NCBI GenBank assembly: GCA_046289925.1
Contig: JBKBUN010000039.1
Span: forward strand, 1-20,570
Direction: 5' to 3'
DNA from: Acidovorax_G sp046289925
Lineage (GTDB): Bacteria; Pseudomonadota; Gammaproteobacteria; Burkholderiales; Burkholderiaceae_C
Length of the DNA: 20,570 nt
A model generated the notes under the pieces. That model had not been told where the DNA came from. It was given only the letters and a program-made list of their open reading frames with translations, and did not search any database. How positions within the stretch are numbered: position 1 is the first letter of the stretch; every line of letters begins with the position of its first letter. Below are positions 1 through 7,006 of the stretch, piece after piece. A program made the position numbers and the translations under genes.

Positions 1-230
1 TGCAGCCAGGCCTCGAACTGGAAGAAGTCCAGGTGCCGCCAGGATCGGCGCAGCCGGTCGTGCACCGGTTGCGTGGCCGCACCGCATGCCGGGCAGGCGA
101 GCCTGCTGGTGTGGCAGCCGATCTCGAAGTCGATACGCCGCTTGGCGGTGTCGAGCCTGACGTCATCGACGACCCACGGCGGCTGCAAGCCCAGCGCGCT
201 GGTGAACAGAGCTTCTACGGCAATGCCCAT
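1..230 (-). CDS. ISL3-family transposase, N-terminal fragment (window edge)
   Basis: The frame opens with ATG at 230 on the minus strand, beginning MGIAVEALFTSALGLQ, and continues to the left window edge without a stop (76 codons visible). It contains a zinc-ribbon-like segment (LACPACGA, then QPVHDRL) followed by RSWRHLDFFQFEAWL, which is the N-terminal zinc-finger region of ISL3-family transposases. An AGGAGG Shine-Dalgarno sequence sits 8 bases before the ATG. The catalytic DDE domain would lie outside the window, so whether the transposase is intact cannot be judged. The gene lies inside the element that interrupts the neighbouring receptor gene. Confidence 0.85.
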   Translation of the reverse strand, partial: MGIAVEALFTSALGLQPPWVVDDVRLDTAKRRIDFEIGCHTSRLACPACGAATQPVHDRLRRSWRHLDFFQFEAWL

Positions 231-364
231 GGACTCATCCTCCTGATCAAACACGCCTCGTGGACATGTGCACAGGCCGGCCAGCGGCCTGCACACATGC
301 CCACCGGGCTCGACGACCAGGAGTCATTGTGACTGTTGGGTTCCACACGAAATGACGAAGAGCC
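1..364 (-). mobile_element. ISL3-family insertion sequence, one end (partial, runs off the window)
   Basis: This is the terminal part of an insertion sequence whose transposase gene reads leftward off the window. The outer end reads, on the minus strand, GGCTCTTCGTCATTTCGTG starting at about position 364, which resembles the terminal inverted repeats I know from ISL3 elements. The end lies exactly where the chemotaxis receptor reading frame stops matching its family, which places the boundary at 363-365. The other end and the target duplication lie outside the window. About 130 bp of non-coding leader separates the end from the transposase start. Confidence 0.8.
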
Positions 365-1403
365 CTTTCATGGAGCCCACGGCCTGCGCAACGGTTTCAC
401 CGCCTTGGCGCGCGGTTTGCGCGGCGGCGCTGGCGAGATGGTTGGCGCTGCGGGCGGCGTCGGCACTGTGGCGCACGGTTTCGGTGAGTTGCTCCATGCT
501 GGAGGCGGTTTGTTCCAGGCTGGAGGCCGCGCTTTCGGTCCGTGCCGAGAGATCTTGGTTGCCCTGGGCGATTTCGGCCGCGGATACGCCGATGTTTTGG
601 CTGCTGTGGCTGACCTGACCCACGACTTTGAGCCACTGCTGCCGCATGTCGTCCAGGTGTTTCAGCACGCTGTTATCGGACACACGAACGCTGCCCAGCG
701 GTTGCGCGAGCTTGCCCTTGGTCAGTTGTTCGGTAAAGGCCACCAACTCCGTCGGGTCTGCCCCAAGGCTGCGCATGACGCTGCGGCCAAAGGTCCACGC
801 CGCGAAGATCCCCGCCGCGGTTGCGCCCAGCATCATGACCACCACAATCCACTCCACCTGCGCCGTCGCCTCTGCCACCCGCTTGGCTTCGACCTTGGCC
901 CGCTCTTCCAGCAGCTCCGACGCATTGCCCATGCTTTGCGCTGGCTCGCGGTCCTTGCCTTGCAGAAGTTTATCCGCCCCCTTGTGGTCATTAAAGCCCG
1001 TAGCGCGGAACATTTCCAAACCCTTGCGGTACTCCTGCCCCAGCACCAGGTGGCTGTTCTTGAAGGCCTTGAGCGCCTCCTTGGCCTCGCCGTCAGCGAG
1101 CGCTGCGATCAACTGCTCGGTCTCTTTTTGGACCGCCGCCTCGTTTTTCAGAAAGGCATTCCAGTATTTGTCAAACTGCGCCGGGTCGTGCCCGCGCAGC
1201 AGGGTGTTCTTCCACTCCTGCACCTGGGTTTGAAAGGTGGTGCGCAGACGCACCACCGCAAGAGCCTGAGCATCGTATTCGCCCACCACCTGTTCGTATT
1301 GGTTGATCCCGCGCTGCAAGGCAAATAAGCCGGCAATGGACGTCAGCAACAAGGCCAGCACCAAAGCGGCCACGCTCAGGGGGAGTTTTTTCTCGAGTTT
1401 CAT
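324..1403 (-). pseudogene. Methyl-accepting chemotaxis protein, truncated by the ISL3 element
   Basis: A transmembrane chemoreceptor that would sense a ligand in the periplasm and control CheA. Residues 7-30 form the first membrane helix, about 35-184 a four-helix-bundle-type periplasmic domain, and about 185-205 the second membrane helix. A HAMP-like linker follows, then the start of the signalling domain (AEIAQGNQDLSARTESAASS and the SLEQTASSMEQL heptads). The frame leaves the family at about residue 346: the last 13 residues (GLFVISCGTQQSQ) are encoded by the IS end. Family members usually run past 500 residues, so the CheA/CheW-binding tip and the return helix are missing and the product cannot signal normally. 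A GTG at 1418 in frame could add five residues; the ATG at 1403 is preferred because it has AGAGAG upstream. The 3' part may survive beyond the IS. Confidence 0.88.
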
Positions 1404-1490
1404 GGTCACTCTCTGCACAGCTTCACAAGGGCGAGGGTCGCGCAGGGAAATGTTTTGCTTACGACGCCTCCAGGGGTTGGCGATGCCAAT

Positions 1491-2120
1491 TTACTTTATC
1501 GAGCCGCCTTTAACCAGCGCGCACCTCAGGTTTCTGCCGACTGCAGCCTGCCGAAGAGATAACCCTGGGCCTGGAACTGCCGAACGAGGGCATGAGGCGA
1601 CCCACGCGGCCCACATGGCCCGCAGCAGCCAGCGCAGGTCGTAGCCCGCTGCGCACAGCACTGTCTGCAGGGCATCTCCCACTGATCCCTTGCGCCAGCA
1701 GCGTTGCATCCCATGGTCTTGTCTGAAACGCCCGATCCGGCTGGGATCGCACGGTAGGCGGGGCTCGTAGTGCTGCTGGCTGCTGAAGAACGGCCACCCA
1801 CAGTTCTTGCTCCAACGCTCGACCACCGACTCCTTGCGCTCGTTGAACGCGCGCTTGAGGTGCAGCAGCACTGCCATCAAGCGGATGGGCAGACGCGGAC
1901 GGCCTGCCGCGCTGGGGCCCCCGGCACCTACCACCGCAGTGGGCCCGAACATGTCGGCCTCCGGCTTCATGCTGCCCATGCGTGCCTTGCGGGCGAACAG
2001 GGGCGCCAGGGACCTCTCGATCCCGGCCCACGGCATGCGCGTGGCCGGCACGACGGCCAACGGGTGGCGCAGATCGGTCATGGCATCCAGCAGGTCGCGA
2101 CAGAAGTCGGGCGTGCTCAT
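1491..2120 (-). pseudogene. IS5-family transposase remnant with the catalytic core deleted
   Basis: The 209-codon open frame begins like IS5-group transposases of the IS1478 kind: MPWAGIERSLAPLFARKA, then GRPRLPIRLMAVLLHLKRAF, then HYEPRLPCDPSRIGRFR. At about residue 135 (near 1706-1720) it jumps to the C-terminal motif RCWRKGSVGDALQTVLCAAG and LRWLLRAM. Full-length relatives are above 400 residues, so roughly 250 residues carrying the DDE catalytic residues are absent, although the frame stays open. The last 10-15 residues are probably encoded by flanking DNA. The protein cannot be an active transposase. It lies between the chemoreceptor and moeB genes on the same strand. Confidence 0.8.
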
Positions 2121-2153
2121 CGGCTCAGATCCTCAAGACCCCCAGAAACTGAG
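1525..2153. mobile_element. Probable extent of the IS5-family remnant
   Basis: An imperfect inverted repeat brackets the transposase remnant: CTCAGGTTTCTG at 1525-1536 and CAGAAACTGAG at 2143-2153. The second is the reverse complement of the first apart from one missing base. These may be the decayed terminal repeats. I see no clear target duplication, so the limits are tentative. Confidence 0.4.
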
Positions 2154-2248
2154 CCTCATTACCCCCCAAACCGAGAGTTCTGGCCATCCCCAATTACCCG
2201 ATTCCAGGAGCCTGTCTTCATCGGGGTGATGGCGATTTTGCAAGGCCG

Positions 2249-3028
2249 CTACGTGGCGTGCTTGTAGGCCCGCGCCTGCAGGCGATTCGTGCACACCGAG
2301 CACCCCGGGTCGCGTGCGGTGCGCATGCTGCTCCATTCCATGCTGCGACCGTCGAGCAACAACAGTCGCCCTGCAAGAGAGGGCCCCGTACCGGTCACGA
2401 GTTTGAGTGCTTCGGCCGCCTGCATGGCCCCCACCACCCCCACCAGGGGGGCGAATACCCCCATGGTGGAGCAGCGCACTTCCTCGAAATCGGCTTCTGG
2501 CGGAAACAGGCACGCATAGCAGGGGGCGTCTGGTATGCGAGGGTCGATCACTGTGATCTGAGCGTCGAAGCGGATCACCGCGCCGGCGACCAACGGCACG
2601 CCGTGGCGTACGCAGGACGCATTCACGGCCTGGCGGGTGCGGTAGTTGTCACTGCAGTCCAACACCACATCTGCGCCTGCAACGAGGTGGTCCAGCAGCG
2701 CTTCGTCTGCTCGTTGCGCCACGGTGGTCACTTGCACTTCGGGGTTGATGGAGTGCGCAGCGCAGGCGAGGGATTCGACCTTGTGGTGCCCGATCCGGCT
2801 GGTGGTGTGGGCGATCTGGCGCTGAAGGTTGGTCAGGTCGACGCGGTCGTGGTCCACCACTGTGAGCCGGCCGACACCCGATGCAGCCAGATACAGCACG
2901 GCCGGGCATCCCAGGCCGCCGGCGCCGATCACGAGCGCATGGGCCTGCAGTGCGCGCTCCTGTCCTTCGATACCGACCTCATCGAGCAGGATGTGGCGTG
3001 AATAGCGCAGCAGTTGATCGTCGTTCAT
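2249..3028 (-). CDS. moeB: E1-like adenylyltransferase, MoeB/ThiF/HesA family
   Basis: A 259-residue cytoplasmic enzyme that adenylates the C-terminal Gly-Gly of a ubiquitin-like sulfur carrier (MoaD for molybdopterin, or ThiS for thiamine). It shows the nucleotide-binding GAGGLG (residues 35-40), the VVDHDRVDLTNLQRQ segment, the DCSDN motif around residue 125, and two zinc-binding pairs, CYAC (170-173) and CSVC (243-246). The conserved cysteine RCSTMGVFAPLVG is at 186. The length fits MoeB (about 250). The start at 3028 (MNDDQLLRYSRHILL) matches the family start; a longer in-frame reading to 3109 has no family support. It lies 94 bp downstream of ctpA on the same strand. No thi or moa gene is nearby, so MoeB versus ThiF cannot be settled here. 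Confidence 0.9.
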   Translation of the reverse strand: MNDDQLLRYSRHILLDEVGIEGQERALQAHALVIGAGGLGCPAVLYLAASGVGRLTVVDHDRVDLTNLQRQIAHTTSRIGHHKVESLACAAHSINPEVQVTTVAQRADEALLDHLVAGADVVLDCSDNYRTRQAVNASCVRHGVPLVAGAVIRFDAQITVIDPRIPDAPCYACLFPPEADFEEVRCSTMGVFAPLVGVVGAMQAAEALKLVTGTGPSLAGRLLLLDGRSMEWSSMRTARDPGCSVCTNRLQARAYKHAT

Positions 3029-3053
3029 GGCATTCGGGCAATGCAGGATGGAA

Positions 3054-3089
3054 GACGGGCCGGACTTTCTTGCGAAAGACCGGCCCGTC
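3054..3089 (-). terminator. Strong hairpin between ctpA and moeB
   Basis: GACGGGCCGG at 3054-3063 and CCGGCCCGTC at 3080-3089 are perfect reverse complements. Inside them CTTTC and GAAAG also pair after one mismatch, leaving a four-base loop. On the minus-strand transcript it is not followed by a run of U. It may be a weak or Rho-assisted terminator, an attenuator, or an mRNA-stabilising structure that sets moeB levels relative to ctpA. Confidence 0.6.
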
Positions 3090-3122
3090 GGTCGGGTGCG
3101 CAGCGGCACAGGCCGCTCAGCG

Positions 3123-4565
3123 TCAGTTGTCTTTCTTCTCGTCTGGGCGTTCCATCAGGGTCTTGCTGACCATCACCGGCCGTCCCTTGAGTTGGTTGAG
3201 CGCCTGTTGCAACTGGAAGTCCTTGTCCGATCCGAACTCGGGCAGCCGACGCTCGATGCTGGGCTTGGCATTGCGGGCTTCTTCTTCCAAACGCTTGCGG
3301 GCTTCCTCGCGTGCTTTTTCACGGGCAGGGTCTTTGCGTTCTTCGCCCTGACCACCCGACAGGTGTTTGTCCAGGTCGGCCTCGCGCATGCGCAGGGCCG
3401 CAAACACGTTGCCTTCCTCCGACTCGTCCAGCATCACGTCGGGCACGATTCCCTTTGCCTGGATGGTTTTGCCGCTGGGGGTGTAGTAGCGCGCCGTCGT
3501 CAGCTTGAGCGCCGTATCGGGCCCCAGCGGTCGCACAGTCTGCACAGAACCCTTGCCAAATGTCTGGCTGCCCATGATGGTGGCGCGCTTGTGGTCTTGC
3601 AAAGCGCCTGCCACGATTTCGCTGGCCGAGGCGGATCCCTCGTTCACCAGCACCACCAGCGGCACATGCTTGAGCGAGGCCGGCAGGCGCTTGAGCGGAT
3701 CCGGCCCGCCGCGGCGCTGATAGTAATCGGGTGACGCTTTGAACGTCGCCTTGCTCTCGGGCAATTGGCCGTTGGTGGTGACCACCGTCACGTTCTCGGG
3801 CAGGAAGGCGGCCGAGATGGCCACGGCCGCATCCAGCAGGCCGCCGGGGTCGTTGCGCAGATCCAGCACCAGTCCCTTGAGCTGTGGATCCTGCTTGTAG
3901 ACCTCTTCGACCTTGCGCACGAAATCCTCCACCGTGCGCTCCTGGAATTGCGACACCCGGATCCAGGCGTAACCCGGTTCAATCAGCTTGCCCTTGACGG
4001 ACTGTGTGCGGATCTCTTCTCGCGTAATCGTCACCGGAAAGGTGCGGTTCTCATCGCGGCGGAAGATGGTGAGCGTGACCTTGGTGTTGGGCTCGCCGCG
4101 CATGCGCTTGACGGCTTCGTTGAGCGTCAGCCCCTTCACGGCCGTGTCGTCGATCTTGGTGATCAGGTCGTTGGTCTTGAGGCCCGCGCGGAAGGCGGGA
4201 GAGCCTTCGATCGGAGACACCACCTTGACCAGCCCGTCTTCCTGGCTGATCTCGATGCCCACGCCCACAAAGCGCCCGGAGGTGCCTTCGCGGAATTCTT
4301 TGAACGATTTCTTGTCGAAATACTGCGAGTGTGGGTCCAGGCTGGCCACCATGCCCGAGATCGCGTCGGTGATGAGCTTTCGGTCGTCCACCGGCTCGAC
4401 GTAGTCGGTCTTGACCAGACCGAACACGGCCGACAGTTGCTGGATCTCTTCCAGCGGCAGCGGTGCCATGGCGCCCCGCGCCACCGTTTGCAACGACACG
4501 GTGGTGAGCGCACCCGCCACGACCCCGATCGACACCCACCCCGCAATTTTGAGTTTATGACCCAT
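3123..4565 (-). CDS. ctpA: Carboxyl-terminal processing protease (S41 family)
   Basis: A 480-residue periplasmic serine protease of the Tsp/Prc/CtpA type, which trims C-termini of envelope proteins. Residues 8-30 form an N-terminal membrane anchor or signal (IAGWVSIGVVAGALTTVSL). A PDZ domain covers about 95-175 (GRFVGVGIEISQEDG, SPAFRAGLKTNDLI). The catalytic domain shows LVLDLRNDPGGLL (232-244), the nucleophile region NEGSASASEI (serine 313 by spacing to E. coli Prc) and the general-base lysine in TFGKGSVQ (K338). The tail after about 385 is rich in K, E and R and probably helical. The ATG at 4565 is chosen because the further extension to 4589 needs a TTG start and adds residues unlike a signal peptide; AGGTG lies 6 bases upstream. 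It precedes moeB. Confidence 0.95.
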   Translation of the reverse strand: MGHKLKIAGWVSIGVVAGALTTVSLQTVARGAMAPLPLEEIQQLSAVFGLVKTDYVEPVDDRKLITDAISGMVASLDPHSQYFDKKSFKEFREGTSGRFVGVGIEISQEDGLVKVVSPIEGSPAFRAGLKTNDLITKIDDTAVKGLTLNEAVKRMRGEPNTKVTLTIFRRDENRTFPVTITREEIRTQSVKGKLIEPGYAWIRVSQFQERTVEDFVRKVEEVYKQDPQLKGLVLDLRNDPGGLLDAAVAISAAFLPENVTVVTTNGQLPESKATFKASPDYYQRRGGPDPLKRLPASLKHVPLVVLVNEGSASASEIVAGALQDHKRATIMGSQTFGKGSVQTVRPLGPDTALKLTTARYYTPSGKTIQAKGIVPDVMLDESEEGNVFAALRMREADLDKHLSGGQGEERKDPAREKAREEARKRLEEEARNAKPSIERRLPEFGSDKDFQLQQALNQLKGRPVMVSKTLMERPDEKKDN

Positions 4566-4587
4566 ACAGCACCTACAGAACCGCTTC

Positions 4588-4616
4588 AATATACACCTTG
4601 GAACGCGTCCGAGCGC
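4588..4616 (-). promoter_or_regulatory. Possible ctpA promoter
   Basis: On the minus strand TATATT (rc of 4588-4593) stands 22 bases before the ctpA ATG, in an otherwise GC-rich region. The expected -35 position (about 4611-4616) has a poor match, so only the -10 box supports this. Confidence 0.3.
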
Positions 4617-4691
4617 ACCGGTTCCACAGAGCGCAAGGCTTTGCGGGGTTTTCGTGTTCGCCGCAGAAGGGCTCCCTGCGCTGTGTGGGCT

Positions 4692-4861
4692 CTAGGAGCC
4701 TGTCGGACTTGGGGCGTCGAAAGCGAATATGGAGCCCCAGCGAGGACCGTTTTCACCGTGTTTGCAGCCCCATAGCGGGGCTATGGGGCCCAAAGACGGC
4801 GGAAAATGAACCGCTGCGGCCCATTTGCAGCCGACGATTCTCAAGTCCGACAGGCTCCTGG
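4692..4861. repeat. 162-bp MITE-like element with 16-bp perfect inverted ends
   Basis: GGAGCCTGTCGGACTT at 4695-4710 is matched exactly in reverse complement by AAGTCCGACAGGCTCC at 4843-4858. The flanking tetramers are CTAG (4692-4695) and CTGG (4858-4861), a near-match to the YTAR-type target duplication of IS5-group elements. The interior has no convincing gene and contains a perfect hairpin, GCCCCATAGC/GCTATGGGGC (4767-4776 and 4780-4789, 3-base loop). A second copy begins at 20494. It fills most of the 313-bp gap between gpmA and ctpA; the remaining sequence (4566-4691) holds only the possible ctpA promoter. Confidence 0.75.
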
Positions 4862-4878
4862 GGCCAGGCAGGCGGCGG

Positions 4879-5622
4879 TCAGCCCTTGCCCTGGGCGGCC
4901 ACGGCCGCTGCAGCGCGGGCCGCCGCTTCGGCGTCGCCCAGATAGTAGTGGCGTACGGGGCGCAGTTCGGCGTCCAACTCGTACACCAGCGGGATACCGT
5001 TGGGGATGTTCAGCCCCACGATGTCGGCGTCCGAGATGTTGTCCAGGTACTTCACGAGTGCGCGGATCGAGTTGCCGTGCGCGGCAACCAGCACGCGCTG
5101 GCCGGCGCGGATGGCCGGGGCCATGGTCTCGTTCCAGAAGGGCAGCACGCGGGCCACGGTGTCCTTGAGGCACTCGGTCAGCGGCACCTGGGATGGATCG
5201 AGTGCCGCGTAGCGGATGTCGCCGCGTTCGCAGCGCGGGTCGGTCGGCTCCAGCGCCGGCGGCGGCGTGTCGTAGCTGCGGCGCCAGACCAGCACCTGCG
5301 CGTCGCCATACTGCTTGGCCATGTCGGCCTTGTTCAGGCCCTGCAGCGCGCCGTAGTGGCGTTCGTTCAGGCGCCAGCTGTGCTGCACGGGCAGCCAGGT
5401 GCGGTCCATCTCGTCCAGGCAGTGCCACAGCGTGCGCGTGGCGCGCTTGAGCACGCTGGTGTAGGCGATGTCAAACTCGTAGCCTTCGGCCCGCAGCAGG
5501 CGGCCCGCATCCTTGGCCTGTTCGATACCGGTGGCCGTCAGGTCGACGTCGGTCCAGCCGGTGAACCGGTTCTCCAGGTTCCAAATCGATTCTCCGTGGC
5601 GAATCAGTACGAGTTTGTGCAT
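4879..5622 (-). CDS. gpmA: 2,3-bisphosphoglycerate-dependent phosphoglycerate mutase
   Basis: A cytoplasmic glycolytic and gluconeogenic enzyme interconverting 3- and 2-phosphoglycerate through a phosphohistidine. The 247-residue protein has the full family signature: LIRHGESIWNLENRFTGW with catalytic His9, the acid/base glutamate in ERHYGALQG (Glu87), and the second catalytic histidine in VAAHGNSIRALV (His182). Length agrees with E. coli GpmA (250). The ATG at 5622 begins MHKLVLIRHGES, which is the family start. It is transcribed divergently from yibN with a 70-bp spacer. The MITE-like repeat ends 20 bp beyond its stop codon. Confidence 0.97.
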   Translation of the reverse strand: MHKLVLIRHGESIWNLENRFTGWTDVDLTATGIEQAKDAGRLLRAEGYEFDIAYTSVLKRATRTLWHCLDEMDRTWLPVQHSWRLNERHYGALQGLNKADMAKQYGDAQVLVWRRSYDTPPPALEPTDPRCERGDIRYAALDPSQVPLTECLKDTVARVLPFWNETMAPAIRAGQRVLVAAHGNSIRALVKYLDNISDADIVGLNIPNGIPLVYELDAELRPVRHYYLGDAEAAARAAAAVAAQGKG

Positions 5623-5636
5623 GTTGTCCTTCAGCG

Positions 5637-5665
5637 GCGCGGGTCAAAACCGCGCATTCTAAAAT
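5637..5665 (+). promoter_or_regulatory. Possible promoter/operator in the gpmA-yibN spacer
   Basis: TAAAAT at 5660-5665 is a good -10 candidate 27 bases before the yibN ATG. Just upstream lies an inverted repeat GCGCGG-N7-CCGCGC (5637-5655) that could be an operator. No clear -35 box is visible at the right distance. Confidence 0.35.
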
Positions 5666-5692
5666 CGTCGGTTCAGTAGCCCTCTGACCACC

Positions 5693-6097
5693 ATGAAATT
5701 CGTCCTTGACAACTGGTACCTGATCGTTCTTGCACTGGCTTCCGGCGGCCTCCTGCTGTGGCCCACGCTGCGTTCGGGCGGCGGCTCGCTCACGCCGGCC
5801 GGTGCCGTGCAGCTCATCAACCGCGAGAAAGCCGTGGTCATCGACGTGTGCGAAGCCGAAGAGTTTGCGGCCGGCCATGTGGTGGGGGCCAAGAACCTTC
5901 CCCTGGGCCAGTTCGAAGAACGCCTTGCAGGCACCGTCAAGAACAAGGCGCTGCCGCTCGTCATCGTGTGCGCCAGCGGCGCGCGTGCCCAACGGGCCGT
6001 GGCTCTGGCCAAGAAGCTCGGCTACGAAAACGCCCAAGCCCTGTCGGGCGGTATGCGCGCCTGGCGCGAGGCCAACCTGCCGGTCGAGAAGGCCTGA
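5693..6097 (+). CDS. yibN: Membrane-anchored rhodanese-domain protein (YibN-like)
   Basis: A 134-residue protein with an N-terminal membrane helix (residues about 5-25, WYLIVLALASGGLLLW) followed by a single rhodanese domain facing the cytoplasm or periplasm. The sulfur-carrying active-site loop is VCASGARAQRA, with the cysteine in the family CxSGxR pattern, and the domain contains VIDVCEAEEFAAGHVVGAKN. The rhodanese fold suggests sulfur transfer, but the physiological substrate of YibN-type proteins is not known to me. The place fits: in E. coli yibN precedes grxC, secB and gpsA in the same order. grxC begins 23 bp after its stop, so the two are probably co-transcribed. Confidence 0.9.
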   Translation: MKFVLDNWYLIVLALASGGLLLWPTLRSGGGSLTPAGAVQLINREKAVVIDVCEAEEFAAGHVVGAKNLPLGQFEERLAGTVKNKALPLVIVCASGARAQRAVALAKKLGYENAQALSGGMRAWREANLPVEKA

Positions 6098-6120
6098 ATT
6101 CCACTGCACAAGGATCTGCT

Positions 6121-6381
6121 ATGCCCGTCGTAAAGATGTACACCACTGCCGTTTGCCCCTATTGCATCCGCGCCAAGCAGATCCTGCACGCCAAGGGCGT
6201 CGAGTCTATCGAGGAGATCCGCGTAGACCAGAACCCCGAAGAGCGCATGCGCATGATGGAGATCACCGGCCGTCGCACCGTGCCGCAGATCTTCATTGGC
6301 GACACCCATGTGGGTGGGCATGACGACCTGGTGGCACTGGACGCCCGCGGTGGCCTGATGCCCTTGCTGGCCGGTCAGTGA
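6121..6381 (+). CDS. grxC: Glutaredoxin 3
   Basis: An 86-residue cytoplasmic dithiol glutaredoxin that reduces disulfides with glutathione. The redox site is CPYC (residues 12-15, in TTAVCPYCIRAK). The glutathione-binding TVPQIFIGDTHVGGHDDL segment, with the cis-proline TVP, is present. Length matches E. coli GrxC (83). The ATG at 6121 has AAGGA 7-8 bases upstream. It follows yibN closely and is separated from secB by a strong terminator-like hairpin, so it probably ends the yibN-grxC transcript. Confidence 0.96.
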   Translation: MPVVKMYTTAVCPYCIRAKQILHAKGVESIEEIRVDQNPEERMRMMEITGRRTVPQIFIGDTHVGGHDDLVALDARGGLMPLLAGQ

Positions 6382-6416
6382 ACCAGCCGCTGGGCGCTGC
6401 ATAATGCAGGCCGTGT

Positions 6417-6454
6417 GCCCGCTCTGGGAGCCTCTCCCGGGCGGGCTTTGTTTT
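6417..6454 (+). terminator. Intrinsic terminator between grxC and secB
   Basis: A GC-rich stem (GCCCGCTC...GGGAG at 6417-6430 with CTCCC...GGGCGGGC at 6434-6446, one bulged T and one G-U pair) closes a 3-base loop and is followed at once by TTTGTTTT. This is a convincing Rho-independent terminator on the plus strand, implying that secB has its own promoter or depends on read-through. Confidence 0.75.
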
Positions 6455-6494
6455 GGACCCTTACTTACCGTTGAGCAGAGAGAGAGACTTCACC

Positions 6495-6944
6495 ATGGCC
6501 GACCAAGAAACCCCTGTGTTCCAGATCCAGCGCGTGTACCTGAAGGACCTGTCGCTCGAACAGCCGAACTCGCCCGCGATCCTGCTGGAACAGGAATCCC
6601 CGAGCGTGGACATCCAGCTCGGCGTGGAGGCCCTGCCGGTGGCCGAAGGCATTTTTGAAGTCTCGGTGACGGCCACGGTGCAGACCAAGATCAAGGACAA
6701 GACCGTGTTCCTGGTGGAGGCCAAGCAGGCCGGCATCTTCGAAATTCGCAACATTCCCGAAGACCAGATGGGCGCGATCATGGGCATTGCCTGTCCGCAA
6801 ATCGTGTACCCCTACCTGCGCGGCAACGTGGCTGACGTGATCAACCGCGCAGGCTTTCCGCCCGTGCACCTGGCCGAAATCAACTTCCAGGCCATGTACG
6901 AGCAGCAAAGCCAGGCGGCTGCAGCGTCGTCCGTCGCCCAGTAA
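6495..6944 (+). CDS. secB: Protein-export chaperone SecB
   Basis: A 149-residue cytoplasmic chaperone, a tetramer in known members, that holds preproteins unfolded and delivers them to SecA. The protein shows the family's N-terminal FQIQRVYLKDLSLEQPNSP, the central EVSVTATVQTKIKDKTVFLVE and the C-terminal CPQIVYPYLRGNVADV and PPVHLAEINF segments. The ATG at 6495 (MADQETPVFQIQ) is chosen over an in-frame ATG at 6453 because the longer version adds residues encoded by the terminator tail, and GAGAGAGA lies just upstream of 6495. gpsA follows after 62 bp. Confidence 0.97.
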   Translation: MADQETPVFQIQRVYLKDLSLEQPNSPAILLEQESPSVDIQLGVEALPVAEGIFEVSVTATVQTKIKDKTVFLVEAKQAGIFEIRNIPEDQMGAIMGIACPQIVYPYLRGNVADVINRAGFPPVHLAEINFQAMYEQQSQAAAASSVAQ

Positions 6945-7006
6945 CGCACATCTCCCGGGCACCGCTGGCGGCTACGCGCTGCCCGGCTGTCACGCCCGGG
7001 CCTGCG

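Noticed and set aside
336..1328. Long plus-strand open frame opposite the chemoreceptor gene
   Set aside because: It is antisense to a frame with clear family motifs and its product has no recognisable domain; high GC content keeps shadow frames open.
1491..1512. TAAAGTAA followed by GCCAAC on the minus strand, upstream of the chemoreceptor, as a sigma-28 (flagellar) promoter
   Set aside because: The distance between the two parts is shorter than in sigma-28 promoters and the second part matches GCCGATAA poorly.
3765..4775. 336-codon plus-strand open frame opposite ctpA
   Set aside because: Composition (rich in H, R, Q, D) is typical of a shadow of a GC-rich gene; no motif and no ribosome binding site.
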